From positions 97,275 through 161,274 of the forward strand of contig NZ_JAESDH010000009.1 of NCBI RefSeq assembly GCF_019249295.1: a stretch of 64,000 bases of DNA, written 5' to 3'. This stretch comes from Alteromonas antoniana. GTDB lineage: Bacteria; Pseudomonadota; Gammaproteobacteria; Enterobacterales; Alteromonadaceae. Positions within the stretch are counted from its first letter, which is position 1; the number at the start of each line of letters is the position of its first letter. The position numbers and the translations under genes are program-made. The notes under the pieces are model-generated. The model had not been told where the DNA came from, ran no database searches, and worked only from the letters and a program-made list of their open reading frames with translations. Shown here in pieces: positions 8,643-18,246 of the stretch.

Positions 8643-9992
8643 ATGAAAGAATTTGACTACATCTGTATTGGCGGCGGCAGCGGTGGAATCGCTTCTGCAA
8701 ACCGCGCCGCGAAGCACGGTAAACGTGCTGCAATTATCGAAGCCAAAGATATTGGCGGCACCTGCGTAAACGTAGGCTGCGTGCCCAAAAAAGCCATGTG
8801 GTATGGCGCCCAGATTGCTGAGTCTATTCACCGGTATGCGCCAGAGTACGGGTTTGATCTCAGCGTGAATCATTTTAGCTGGGACACGCTGATAGCCAGT
8901 CGCCAGGCTTATATTGAGCGCATTCACGCCTCTTATGACAGAGTACTTTCTACCAATGACGTTACGCTGATAAAAGGGTTTGCCCGCTTTATCGACAATC
9001 ACACCGTAGAGGTGGACGGCGAGCAGTACACTGCCAAACATATCACCCTCGCCACCGGCGGCCATCCCATTTTTCCAGACATTGAAGGTGCTGAGCATGG
9101 CATCGATAGCGATGGCTTTTTTGCGCTGAAAGAGCAGCCCAAAACTGCTGTGGTAGTAGGCGCGGGGTATATCGGTGTCGAGCTGGCGGGCGTGCTGCAA
9201 TCGTTGGGAACACAAACCCATCTGGTCGTCAGAAAACATGCGCCTTTGCGTCATTTTGATCCGCTGATTCATGAAACGCTGGTCGATCTTATTCACGAGG
9301 AAGGCCCCACTCTGCACACATTTGCCTCTGTGGAAAAAGTGGAAAAGGTATCTGATAAGCACCTTAAGGTGCAGCTGAGTAATGGCGAGACAATTGATAC
9401 CGACTGCCTGATCTGGGCAATCGGCCGCGCTCCGTCCACCAGCGATATGGGCCTGGAGAATACCGATGTAAAAGTGCTGCCAAACGGTATTGTGGAGGTG
9501 GACAAATATCAGAATACGGCAGCCGAGGGCATTTATGCGGTGGGCGATATCACCGGTCACGCGGAACTGACTCCCGTAGCGATAAAAGCAGGGCGACTGC
9601 TCAGTGAGCGATTATTTAACGGCCAGGAAAATGCCCATCTGGATTACTCATTGATTCCTACCGTCGTGTTCAGCCACCCACCTATCGGCACTATAGGAAT
9701 GACGGAACCGGAAGCAGCGAAAGAATACGGTGAAGCAAATATCAAGGTGTACACCTCATCGTTTGCCTCCATGTTCTCAGCAGTAACACGTCACCGGCAG
9801 GCCACGAAGATGAAAGTGATTTGCGCAGGTGAAAACGAGAAAGTTGTTGGTCTTCACGGTATCGGACACGGCATGGATGAAATTCTGCAGGGCTTTGCCG
9901 TAGCAATCAAAATGGGCGCGACAAAGGCCGATTTAGATGCCTGCGTAGCGATTCACCCTACCAGTGCCGAGGAGTTTGTTACGATGACGTAG
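8643..9992 (+). CDS. gor: Glutathione reductase
   Basis: 449 residues, the normal length. The FAD-binding start ([18 protein letters not shown]) is followed by the redox disulfide [13 protein letters not shown] (Cys41/Cys46), an NAD(P)H-binding [11 protein letters not shown], a second FAD motif ([17 protein letters not shown]), and the C-terminal active-site HPTSAEEF with its catalytic His. The arginine-bearing [12 protein letters not shown] after the nucleotide fold fits NADPH preference. The enzyme reduces glutathione disulfide with NADPH in the cytoplasm. It is flanked by unrelated genes and is probably monocistronic. Confidence 0.96.
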   Translation: MKEFDYICIGGGSGGIASANRAAKHGKRAAIIEAKDIGGTCVNVGCVPKKAMWYGAQIAESIHRYAPEYGFDLSVNHFSWDTLIASRQAYIERIHASYDRVLSTNDVTLIKGFARFIDNHTVEVDGEQYTAKHITLATGGHPIFPDIEGAEHGIDSDGFFALKEQPKTAVVVGAGYIGVELAGVLQSLGTQTHLVVRKHAPLRHFDPLIHETLVDLIHEEGPTLHTFASVEKVEKVSDKHLKVQLSNGETIDTDCLIWAIGRAPSTSDMGLENTDVKVLPNGIVEVDKYQNTAAEGIYAVGDITGHAELTPVAIKAGRLLSERLFNGQENAHLDYSLIPTVVFSHPPIGTIGMTEPEAAKEYGEANIKVYTSSFASMFSAVTRHRQATKMKVICAGENEKVVGLHGIGHGMDEILQGFAVAIKMGATKADLDACVAIHPTSAEEFVTMT

Positions 9993-10347
9993 CGCAGCCA
10001 CCTGCCAACAAGGTTGCGTAAGACATCTTTATTGACAAAATAACTGAAAATGTACTCTCCCGATAACGTCGATACCCTGTCGGGATAGTACATACTGCGT
10101 TGCAGTACTTTCTACTTACTACCTGGTGATTTTTCAGGGTAGCGTTCTTTTTTGCTTTGTTTCATTCCCCACACTTGTCACTACTATTGCGTCGCACTAT
10201 CACTCCACATTTTTAACTGGCCCTGGTCGCTTGCCATCTCTTCCCACTACGATTTCCAACACCGCGGTGATAATCACAAACGATCTTTCGACCAGTATTC
10301 ACCAGATACCAGCTACGTATACTTCGTTGTCAGCAAGGAGATAGTGT
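9993..10347. other. Intergenic region with a long inverted repeat upstream of the secreted ligase gene
   Basis: 355 bases without a convincing gene. An imperfect inverted repeat of 12 bp with one mismatch (10052-10063 and 10080-10091, arms containing TCCCGA/TCGGGA, 16-base spacer) would form a strong hairpin. A TTGACA at 10032-10037 lies just before it. The ribosome site AAGGAG directly precedes the ATG at 10348. Short reading frames in this stretch lack coding character. Confidence 0.5.
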
Positions 10348-11211
10348 ATGAAAACCACAATGCGGATAGTGTTCTTGTGCCTTATAACACTTGGCGGCGT
10401 TAATGCGGCAATCGCCTCATATATCGATAACGCCGCGGTTCAGCTGGCCAGTCGCTACCAGGGACAGGTGGATATTCAACAGTACCTGGTAAGCGAGAAG
10501 CTTGATGGCATTCGCGCGCGCTGGACCGGAACTCACCTTATTACCCGTAATGGCAATATCATTCATGCCCCACACTGGTTTACAGCGAACTGGCCGGAAC
10601 AGGTGCTTGACGGAGAGCTGTGGACTCAGCACGGCGAGTTTGAACGCATCGCCTCCATTGTGCTGCGCAGTCAGCCCGATGAGCGATGGCGCACCGTCAC
10701 TATGAAGCTGTTTGATTTACCTGACGACGATCTGGTTTTCGCTGACCGCGTTCGCAAAATGTCTGACGTTGTTCGCACAACCAACAGCCCCTATCTCAGC
10801 ATGATCCCGCAGCGTTCGTTTGCATCCGTCGACGCCATGGAACAACATCTGGATGAGGTTATTGCCAACGGCGGCGAAGGGTTGATGCTGCACCACAGGC
10901 AGGCAATCTACCAGCATGGACGCAACCCGCATCTGCTTAAGCTGAAACGCTATGACGACGCCGAAGCAACAGTCGTTGCGCAGTTGCCGGGAAAGGGAAA
11001 ATTCAAAGGCATGATGGGCTCGTTACTGGTTAAAACCTCTGATGGCACTCAATTTAAAATTGGCAGCGGGTTTAGCCACAATGAGCGCCTCAACCCGCCT
11101 CCACCAGGAAGTTGGATCACCTTCAAATATTACGGGTTGACCCGAAACGGCATACCGCGTTTTGCCAGCTTTCTGCATGTCCGGCCGGAACAGGACCGAC
11201 CGAAAGAATGA
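10348..11211 (+). CDS. Secreted/periplasmic minimal ATP-dependent DNA ligase (Lig E type)
   Basis: 287 residues. A signal peptide (hydrophobic residues 7-23, IVFLCLITLGGV) precedes a minimal ligase. Motif I SEKLDGIRARW carries the adenylated Lys51. Then come LDGELW, the motif IV-like GGEGLMLH, and motif V LLKLKRYDDAEA, followed by a short OB domain (GMMGSLLVKT to WITFKYYGLTRNGIPRFAS). No extra DNA-binding domain is present, as in the Lig E proteins of Haemophilus, Neisseria and Vibrio relatives. It seals nicked DNA using ATP. The signal peptide points to the periplasm or outside, where a role in uptake of DNA or in extracellular DNA has been proposed for the family. The AAGGAG ribosome site supports the start. 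Confidence 0.92.
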   Translation: MKTTMRIVFLCLITLGGVNAAIASYIDNAAVQLASRYQGQVDIQQYLVSEKLDGIRARWTGTHLITRNGNIIHAPHWFTANWPEQVLDGELWTQHGEFERIASIVLRSQPDERWRTVTMKLFDLPDDDLVFADRVRKMSDVVRTTNSPYLSMIPQRSFASVDAMEQHLDEVIANGGEGLMLHHRQAIYQHGRNPHLLKLKRYDDAEATVVAQLPGKGKFKGMMGSLLVKTSDGTQFKIGSGFSHNERLNPPPPGSWITFKYYGLTRNGIPRFASFLHVRPEQDRPKE

Positions 11212-11243
11212 GAACGCTACCTCTGTCGGCTCAACGTCGCAAT

Positions 11244-12290
11244 TTACTCAGCGATACCAATTGCTACCGGCGACTCCCCTTCTGTCACGGGCGGTGTCTC
11301 ATTAATCATCATGATGATACCGGACGCCTGCGCGGTGAGGGTTTGTAACACGTTTCCGAAGTAGTCACTGACCTCTCCCACAACGTCGCCCACTGATACC
11401 TTATCTCCGATAGTGACACGTGGCGTGAAGAAACCGGTGTGATGGCTTTTGACGTAATCAATGTCCTGATATATCACCGCGTTCTGATGGGGTGTAGCTT
11501 TACCCGATATCATGTTTAAAAAATAAAGCGCGTTTTTGGCGACCCTGACGGCATACGCAATCGACGCGTCATCGCGCTGAGCAAGATGGCCTATCTCTGT
11601 AGTAAGACCTGGCTTACCTCGGGTCATCGCCGTGTTTGGAAAAGAAATTGAGTTGGCAGGATCTCGTGGACGATCGCCATACATGACAATGTGCTGCATA
11701 CCTGTCGCCCTGGCAAACTCAAAGGTCAGTAAGTCCAGTTCAGCATTGCCGACAAACGGCGAGTACACATGATTCAGTAACTTCTGGTTCGCGCTGCCAG
11801 AGTGCATATCAATGAAAAAATCAATTCGGCTGATAAATTCACGGGTAAGTAATTCAGCAAGTTGTTCTGTCGGCGTTCCATTTTTGCTGCCAGGAAATTC
11901 GCGATTCAGATTTTTTTCGTCTTTAGGGTTTAATGCCAGCCGACGACCATGAAACCCATCCGGATTAGCCAGGTGCAAGAAAATTATCGTCCCGCTTACT
12001 GATGCCGGGTCTATTTCATTAGCCAACTGCTGTAGCGCGAACATCGACGGGTATTCATCTCCGTGGGTACCTGCCGCCAGCAGCAGTACCGGCCCGGATT
12101 CGGACCCGTTAACTACAGTAACCGGCAATGCAATATCCCCCTCAGTCGCCATATACGCGTTCTTTTCACCTGCCTGAGTCTGCACACCCAACAGCTCAAA
12201 GGTGTCTTTACTATGTGCATTCAGACTAATAAAAAAAAGCGCGAACAGCGCGAAAGATGACAATGCGAAGCGTTTAAGCATTGAATCCAT
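11244..12290 (-). CDS. Secreted M14-type succinylglutamate desuccinylase/aspartoacylase-like protein
   Basis: 348 residues from the ATG at 12290, which has AGGAG ten bases upstream; the longer upstream frame lacks coding character. A signal peptide (FALSSFALFALFFISLNAHS) is followed by the zinc site AGTHGDEYPS (His, Glu) and DFFIDMHSG (second His), the LNREFPGS element, and a C-terminal beta-barrel region typical of the AstE/AspA family. These enzymes cleave acyl-amino acids or peptides. The periplasmic location excludes the intracellular AstE role in arginine catabolism. It follows an ABC-2 exporter operon on the same strand (180 bp gap), so it may act on something the exporter moves. That link is inference. 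Confidence 0.8.
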   Translation of the reverse strand: MDSMLKRFALSSFALFALFFISLNAHSKDTFELLGVQTQAGEKNAYMATEGDIALPVTVVNGSESGPVLLLAAGTHGDEYPSMFALQQLANEIDPASVSGTIIFLHLANPDGFHGRRLALNPKDEKNLNREFPGSKNGTPTEQLAELLTREFISRIDFFIDMHSGSANQKLLNHVYSPFVGNAELDLLTFEFARATGMQHIVMYGDRPRDPANSISFPNTAMTRGKPGLTTEIGHLAQRDDASIAYAVRVAKNALYFLNMISGKATPHQNAVIYQDIDYVKSHHTGFFTPRVTIGDKVSVGDVVGEVSDYFGNVLQTLTAQASGIIMMINETPPVTEGESPVAIGIAE

Positions 12291-12469
12291 ACAATCAAAC
12301 TCCTGAGATAAAAGTAGAAAAAGACCTGCAAACGCAGGCCTGAGAAAACACTGATAAGCTGCCAGAAACGCTTCAGGCTCTGGCAACATTTGTGATAATC
12401 GTGAAGGGCGGTTCGGCAAGTTCTGGTTTTATCTGCATACCAGCCTGCCACCTCCTTGCTACTGATTAT

Positions 12470-13735
12470 TTATTCATCCGCATTGCGCTTTGGATTAAAT
12501 GTAGGCCGCGTCGCCAGTGCGGCTTCATCGTACATTGCATCATTAAATAACAACGGGTAGTAGAACTGACGCAGCTCAGCATGAAATGCCCTGACATCAC
12601 GCTCGTACTGCCAGGCGGCTTTCGCATCAGTTTCTGCCAAATGCGTCAGATGCCGTTTGAATAATGTAGCCGGAGACAGCAACGCCACCCAGCCAGCAGC
12701 CTCGTAGCGCTTCTCTGCGGTTTGTTGGTACGCGGTCGATAACGGCCGGGCTTTTTCATCACCAACCTGTTGAAACGCGTAATACCACTTCCATTCAAAC
12801 AAGCTATCGGTTTGCGTTTTTCCCTCCCACTTGGGGTGAGATGCGACAAAGGCTTCCATCGTCACGCTATGAGGCAGGTCCCACGCATCGTTTACGGCTT
12901 CGCGCTGGGTCATCAAAATATCTCCCCCTGCAGGGCCATGATAGGCTTCTTCGATGACTACATCCCCCACTGCCGGAATGATAAACGTGGTCAGCAACCA
13001 GCCTCCCAGTAAAAAAGACGCCAGCACCGGAGCAGCAATACGCCATGCTGACACGCCATAGCACAGCCCCGCCCAGAACAGGAGGTAGATCAACACGCAT
13101 GCGCCCACCGCAGCCATCTGCAACACAGGCACGTTGTTGAAAATGGCGCCGCCAATAAACGGGAGTATCAGAACCAGCCACAATGACAATACCAGTAAAG
13201 CGGCTCGCAGCGGCCACAGGCTGAATTTGCGCTTCACGGTAACCACAAGAAAATCGTAACGGCCAGCCGCACGCTCCGATGCTCGCAAATCATGCAATAG
13301 CAAAATAAGCAGCAGCGGTGCAAAGACGGCAATCACAAACGTAAAATCAATACGCCCGGCAAGCGCCAGCTCTGGATTCTGCGTGTCGGATTCGTGAATT
13401 TGCCCTTCTAACGCCAGCATTCTTATCCGATGCTTCCATGGGTAGACATCTCTGACACCCAACGCCGCAAACGCAAGCGGAGAAGGGGGAGCGTAGGTAA
13501 GATGGAAGGTGTAGTAAGCAAGATACCCGTAATCGCTATGCTTTTGAGTTACTTCCTGGCGATCAATCCTGTCGCCTTCCAGCAACCGGTCAATAGTGGC
13601 GTGCTGCTGAGCGACCTCAACGCTGCCGGTCCATACTGAAAACATGGCCAGTGCAAAACCGGCAAGCAATAATAAGGTTACGCTTTTCCTGCGTACTAAA
13701 AATAGTGCTTCGCGGCGAATATCTGCCCCTCTCAT
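12470..13735 (-). CDS. ABC-2 type exporter permease (DUF3526-like)
   Basis: 421 residues with an N-terminal transmembrane segment (SVTLLLLAGFALAMFSVW), a large extracytoplasmic loop (about 40-130), then five or so membrane helices, and another long soluble region towards the C-terminus. This is the DUF3526 pattern seen in paired ABC-2 permeases. The start overlaps the stop of the upstream permease gene (13732-13735, ATGA), indicating translational coupling. Together with the second permease and the ATPase it should form a heterodimeric exporter in the inner membrane. The substrate is unknown. Confidence 0.82.
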   Translation of the reverse strand: MRGADIRREALFLVRRKSVTLLLLAGFALAMFSVWTGSVEVAQQHATIDRLLEGDRIDRQEVTQKHSDYGYLAYYTFHLTYAPPSPLAFAALGVRDVYPWKHRIRMLALEGQIHESDTQNPELALAGRIDFTFVIAVFAPLLLILLLHDLRASERAAGRYDFLVVTVKRKFSLWPLRAALLVLSLWLVLILPFIGGAIFNNVPVLQMAAVGACVLIYLLFWAGLCYGVSAWRIAAPVLASFLLGGWLLTTFIIPAVGDVVIEEAYHGPAGGDILMTQREAVNDAWDLPHSVTMEAFVASHPKWEGKTQTDSLFEWKWYYAFQQVGDEKARPLSTAYQQTAEKRYEAAGWVALLSPATLFKRHLTHLAETDAKAAWQYERDVRAFHAELRQFYYPLLFNDAMYDEAALATRPTFNPKRNADE

Positions 13736-15165
13736 ATACGTCTGCCCGTAAGTAAAATTAGCCCAGTCACAAACACCGCAGCAAAAAACAATTGTGTGAT
13801 CGCGGCAACACTGTCCTTTAGACGTGCAGTAGGCGGCGCAGGTGAGAAATGAAAATCTTCCAGGATCTGCCAGTTGTCCGCGCTGACTGTCGCAGCTTTC
13901 CTGGCTTCCGGACTTTTATATTTGTTGGCGTCAGCCTCAAGCGACAGGCCTTCGGCGTGCATTGTGTTCAGTGACTGTACGAAGTCAAAGCGGACCGCTT
14001 CTGCCTCGCGCAGAAAGCGCTGATAATTTTCCAGGTCTGTGCCTGCCAGTGTCATCGATGCACTCTGAATGGCAATCATCGGTGATAACCAACCAAACTC
14101 GCGTGCGATTTGCGCCTGCGACAGTTGTTGTTGCATTTGCTCTTCAGCAAAGGCAGTAAGAACGCGGGTAAGATCCGCTTCGGACTGTTGCGCGACAATA
14201 CCCCGAAAATTAACCGGCAACGCTTCAATCGTGTCAACATTGTATTTTGCCAACAGGTTAGCTTTCAGCGCCTTAAATGCTGGGTCCTCAGCGTTATGAC
14301 CATCGCCCATTTCACGCAGCTTCTGCAACACCGCAAAATCGGTTTCCAGTTTTCCCGGTGAGGCTACCATTACGCTTGCGGTATTGCTGGCCACTCTTGG
14401 GATCACCAGACAACTCACGATCCAAAGCGCGGTGAGTCCGCTAAAACTGGAACTGTTTGAAGGCGCTACTGAAGACACCAGCAGCACCAGTGCACACCAC
14501 ACCAGAATATAAAGCAGGTAACTGACAATGAACGTAACTGCCGGAAGCCATGCTGCGCCGTTTCCAACAGCGATGACGACCCCAATCAGCAATGGCATCA
14601 GAACCAATAAGCCTGCTCCGGCCAACGCCACTCCCTTACCCAGGATTAACAATAAAGGAGAGACGCCCTGCACTTTAAGAAAATCAAGAGTACCGGCCTC
14701 GCGCTCACGGGTCATAACGCCAAACCCCAATACAATGAGCAGCAGCGGCGTTAGCACTTGCATAACATAAGCTGGCGTGAGTGAGCCTACCCAGGACAGG
14801 CCGCTACTTTGCTTCTGATCGGCAAACGTCGCACTGTTTTGGCGGTGCCCTTCTAAGAATATGGCGTTCCCGGTGAAGGCGTCGATGCCCGGGTCCAGGG
14901 CCCCCAGCGGGGGTGGCGAACGAAATAAGTAGTGACCATAATGGACCATTCTGTGCGGATGCCTGTCAGGCTGCTCTTCAAATGCATCCACGGATTCCGA
15001 TTGCATGTGCTGACGCTGAGCGGTGGTATGGCTGATATCGGCGTATGTCACCCAGACTGATGCAGCTACCAGCATCAGTGTGATAGCCAGTACCGTTTGC
15101 GCCAGGTGCGAGCGCCGCCAGAAGCGCCATTCATCGCGGGCAATAGTGAAAACTACCTTGCTCAT
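13732..15165 (-). CDS. ABC-2 type exporter permease (DUF3526-like), longer paralogue
   Basis: 477 residues from the ATG at 15165 (MSKVVFTIARDEWRFWRR), a start typical of DUF3526 permeases; GGGAGTGA provides the ribosome site inside the end of the ATPase gene. One N-terminal membrane helix, a large periplasmic loop, a helix bundle (YVMQVLTPLLLIVLGFGV to LWIVSCLVIPRV), another long loop and a final helix (ITQLFFAAVFVTGLILL) are visible. The motif TREREAGTLDFLKVQGVSP is the coupling-type segment of ABC-2 proteins. It starts four bases after the ATPase gene stops and overlaps the next permease, so the three genes form one operon. Confidence 0.84.
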   Translation of the reverse strand: MSKVVFTIARDEWRFWRRSHLAQTVLAITLMLVAASVWVTYADISHTTAQRQHMQSESVDAFEEQPDRHPHRMVHYGHYLFRSPPPLGALDPGIDAFTGNAIFLEGHRQNSATFADQKQSSGLSWVGSLTPAYVMQVLTPLLLIVLGFGVMTREREAGTLDFLKVQGVSPLLLILGKGVALAGAGLLVLMPLLIGVVIAVGNGAAWLPAVTFIVSYLLYILVWCALVLLVSSVAPSNSSSFSGLTALWIVSCLVIPRVASNTASVMVASPGKLETDFAVLQKLREMGDGHNAEDPAFKALKANLLAKYNVDTIEALPVNFRGIVAQQSEADLTRVLTAFAEEQMQQQLSQAQIAREFGWLSPMIAIQSASMTLAGTDLENYQRFLREAEAVRFDFVQSLNTMHAEGLSLEADANKYKSPEARKAATVSADNWQILEDFHFSPAPPTARLKDSVAAITQLFFAAVFVTGLILLTGRRI

Positions 15166-15169
15166 GCCT

Positions 15170-15883
15170 TCACTCCCCGGGTGAAGGCGGTATGAACTTC
15201 TTCGGATCAATATTTCCGTTAGCCGGCGCATCAAACATACCGACGATCTCGCCGTCGCGAAGCAAGCCAATACGATTTGCAACATGGCAGGCACCATATA
15301 CATCATGCGTTACCATGAGGATGGTGGCCCCCTCCCGAGCCAATTGGCTCACTAAGCGGTTGAATTCATCAATGGCCACCGGGTCAAGCCCGGAGGTGGG
15401 CTCATCCAGAAACAAAATCGGCGCTTTACGTAACAACGCCAACGCAATCGCGGTTTTTTGTCGCATGCCCTTGGAATAGCCTCCCAACGGTAACCGCCAG
15501 GCTTTCTCCTGCAAAGCAACACGGGAAAGCGCATCGGCAATCTCGTTATCTGACTTCGTCTTTCCTGATAGCGACAGAAAATACCGAATATTTTCGATAG
15601 CAGTAAGATGTGCATAGAGCATCACCGACTCTGGTAGATACGCGACCTTCTTTCGCACAATGTCTGGCGACATTGCTACATTCACGCCGGCTAATGACGC
15701 CGTACCGGAGGAAGGTGTCATCAAGCCTAAAAACGTTTTAATCGTTGTCGATTTGCCTGCACCATTCCCTCCCAGCAGTGCGAGCACTTCGCCTTTTTTT
15801 GCACTAAAGGAAACGTTTTTTAAAATTTGCTTAGCATTTACTACAACGCTTAAGTTATCAGCACTGATAATGTCTTCAGACAT
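15170..15883 (-). CDS. ABC transporter ATP-binding protein of the DUF3526 exporter
   Basis: 237 residues. Walker A is GGNGAGKSTT, the Q-loop region is VAYLPESVMLYAHLT, the signature is GGYSKGMRQK (a YSKGM variant common in ABC-2 exporters), Walker B is APILFLDEPTSGLD and the switch histidine lies in MVTHDVYGACHVA. The short length without an extra domain fits a drug/antibiotic-type exporter ATPase. It energises the two downstream permeases. First gene of its operon; its start is followed upstream by an AT-rich stretch with a plausible TATAGT-like promoter element near 15918-15930 (weak evidence). Confidence 0.92.
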   Translation of the reverse strand: MSEDIISADNLSVVVNAKQILKNVSFSAKKGEVLALLGGNGAGKSTTIKTFLGLMTPSSGTASLAGVNVAMSPDIVRKKVAYLPESVMLYAHLTAIENIRYFLSLSGKTKSDNEIADALSRVALQEKAWRLPLGGYSKGMRQKTAIALALLRKAPILFLDEPTSGLDPVAIDEFNRLVSQLAREGATILMVTHDVYGACHVANRIGLLRDGEIVGMFDAPANGNIDPKKFIPPSPGE

Positions 15884-16387
15884 AGATAGAAATCCAGGAT
15901 GCCGCCCAAAAAGTGATGTTATACTATAACAATAAAATAGTACTTCACAACATTTGAAACTGACAGGCTGATCAAGTGGCGATTTAACGAACAGATTCGC
16001 AGTGGTACGTACACAATTAAGCCAAAATATCCCTTGCGTGAACCGTATCGTCTCAGCAAAGCGGAAAGGTTTATCAATATCTTACGCAGGAGAATCATCG
16101 CGAGGTATCAATGTTGATCCATGCTAAATACCGCTTTGCTATAACCGTCTCCTGGCTCTCTGCATGATCCATTCGTCAATACAACCCTGGTTCAGCAGCC
16201 TTAAGTGAGTGCTTGACTCAATGGAAGTGCAGATATTTTTTATCCGCGTTTATGCAAAACGAAAAATGCTTTCTATAGTAAAAGCAGGGTACTGATCCCC
16301 TTTTCACACGCGATAATAAAGTTAGCCTGTGACGTAATGGGTAGCATTTCTGTCTTACATCAGTCCCGGATTACCGAGGTAAGCACT
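15884..16387. other. Divergent intergenic region without recognised gene
   Basis: 504 bases between the leftward ABC ATPase gene and the rightward HD-GYP gene. It is moderately AT-rich near the ATPase start (15918-15945), as expected for promoters of divergent genes. I found no coding sequence or convincing RNA gene. A TTGACT at 16213-16218 has no good matching -10 box. The only clear signal is GAGGTAAGC, the ribosome site just before 16388. Confidence 0.4.
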
Positions 16388-17959
16388 ATGTTTGAAGATG
16401 AGCTGGTATTTGCCAGTGATGAAATCAGTGACAACGTCATCAGCCCCAAAGCATCCTGGAAAATTCTGGTCGTTGATGACGAAGTGGAAGTTCACCATAT
16501 TACCCGGATAGTGCTCAGCGAATTTATCTTCGACGGCAGGGAGGTATCGCTGACATTTGCCAGTTCTGCCAGTGAGGCACGTGAAATATTAACTAAAGAT
16601 AAGGAGCGCGAATTCGCTGTCGCCATTGTCGATGTGGTAATGGAGACCTCGCAGGCGGGGCTGGAGCTGATCCAGTGGATCCGTGATGAACAGCAAAACC
16701 ACCTGATTAGACTCATACTGCGCACCGGGCAACCCGGTGAAGCACCAGAAGAAAGCGTCATCCGCGATTACGATATCAACGACTATAAAAATAAGACCGA
16801 GCTGACAGCGATGCGTCTGAAAACCTCGATTTTCTCAGCGCTGCGAGGGTATCGGGATATCAAAATAATTGAGCGGCATCGTCAGGGGCTGGAGAAAATT
16901 ATCGCCGCTTCGGCCGAGTTTATCGAATGCGATACGTTGTCACAATTTGCCTCTGCCATTCTTAATCAGATCTCAATCGTACTGAATATCGAATCCAGCC
17001 CCATTGTTTGTTGTGCAGTTGTCCCTGAACACCATAAACATCCCGACAAAATAACGGTGCTGGCCGCAAACACCGGCGCAGAAAAGGTCTGTAATACACA
17101 GCTCGATACGCTTTCCCCATCAATACAACGGGCAATCAGCAAAGCTCTGGCAAACAGAACCAGCATCCATAACCAGGATGAATTTGTCGGCTACTTTACC
17201 ACCAGCAGAGGCACCGAAAATATTCTTTATGTGGCCCATGATGAACCTTTAGAGGCGGTACAACATCATTTGCTGGACTATTTTGCCAATCATATTGCCG
17301 TGGCGCACGAAAGCCTGAAATTGCGTGAAACGATCCGTGAATCACAGAAAGAGCTGTCTTATGTCATCGGTGAAGCGGTGGAAATGCGCTCGAAGGAAAC
17401 CGGCAGTCATGTGAAGCGCGTAGCGCATATCAGTCACCTGCTGGCCGGCTATTATGGCTTACCGGATGATCAGGCCGAAATGATTAAGCTGGCATCGCCG
17501 CTACATGACGTGGGCAAGGTAGGGATCCCCGATACTATCTTAAACAAACCCGGTAAACATGCCCCTAATGAAACCGAAATCATGCAAAAACATGCTGAAA
17601 TCGGCTATGAAATGCTAAGTAAATCAGACAACCCTATTTTGCAGCTTGGCGCTCAGATTGCCTACCAGCATCACGAAAACTGGGATGGCAGCGGTTACCC
17701 GCGAGGATTGTCGGGAAAGGATATTCATGTTGCCGGACGCATTTCAGCTGTCGCTGATGTGTTTGACGCCCTGGGAAGCCGTCGCTGTTACAAGGGCCCG
17801 TGGGACGACCACGAGATTATTGCCTATTTTAAAGAGAATCGTGGCACTCGCTTTGAGCCGGAGCTGGTGGATATTTTGCTGGCGCATTTTGATGAGTTTG
17901 CAGCGATCAAAAAGGCCTTCCCCGATGACGCGCAGCCTGACTTTACCCCGCCAGATTAG
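16388..17959 (+). CDS. REC-DUF3369-HD-GYP c-di-GMP phosphodiesterase response regulator
   Basis: 523 residues from ATG 16388, chosen for the GAGG site nine bases upstream. A receiver domain with Asp30/Asp31 and phosphoacceptor Asp82 in AIVDVVMET is followed by a GAF-like DUF3369 domain (about 165-310). The C-terminal HD-GYP domain is intact: HD pair at His373/Asp374 in PLHDVGKVGIPD, AYQHHENWDGSGYPRGLSG, and VADVFDALGSRR. Such proteins hydrolyse c-di-GMP to pGpG or GMP. Unlike the HD-GYP-like protein at 5797, all metal ligands appear present. No kinase gene is adjacent. Confidence 0.93.
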   Translation: MFEDELVFASDEISDNVISPKASWKILVVDDEVEVHHITRIVLSEFIFDGREVSLTFASSASEAREILTKDKEREFAVAIVDVVMETSQAGLELIQWIRDEQQNHLIRLILRTGQPGEAPEESVIRDYDINDYKNKTELTAMRLKTSIFSALRGYRDIKIIERHRQGLEKIIAASAEFIECDTLSQFASAILNQISIVLNIESSPIVCCAVVPEHHKHPDKITVLAANTGAEKVCNTQLDTLSPSIQRAISKALANRTSIHNQDEFVGYFTTSRGTENILYVAHDEPLEAVQHHLLDYFANHIAVAHESLKLRETIRESQKELSYVIGEAVEMRSKETGSHVKRVAHISHLLAGYYGLPDDQAEMIKLASPLHDVGKVGIPDTILNKPGKHAPNETEIMQKHAEIGYEMLSKSDNPILQLGAQIAYQHHENWDGSGYPRGLSGKDIHVAGRISAVADVFDALGSRRCYKGPWDDHEIIAYFKENRGTRFEPELVDILLAHFDEFAAIKKAFPDDAQPDFTPPD

Positions 17960-18082
17960 TGCCCGCGTCCCATCTATTAATACAGGCAAGGTTTACCGCG
18001 CCGTCACGGATCCTTCTTCCCCATACGATATGCGACGTGCGGCGGTAATTGCCAGGCGGCGAACGCTCTACAGTCCCGGGCA

Positions 18083-18102
18083 ATGAGTGAAAAGACACTC
18101 AT
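18083..18102 (+). terminator. Hairpin downstream of the HD-GYP gene
   Basis: Inverted repeat ATGAGTG/CACTCAT with a six-base loop, about 120 bases after the stop codon. No strong T-run follows, so termination here is only possible. Confidence 0.3.
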
Positions 18103-18246
18103 CATATACATTTTACCGTTAGTCGCGTTTTGCAATCCCCCTCAACTACGGATACTTTAGAATGGTGTTGATAACGACAAGGCTGTGGCTTCTTACGATA
18201 CTCCGCAGCAAATAATAAAACCCATACAAGAAGTTGGATCCAGAGA

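Noticed and set aside
8592..9560. 322-codon open frame on the minus strand
   Set aside because: It lies entirely over gor, which has all reductase motifs; the antisense product has no recognisable features.
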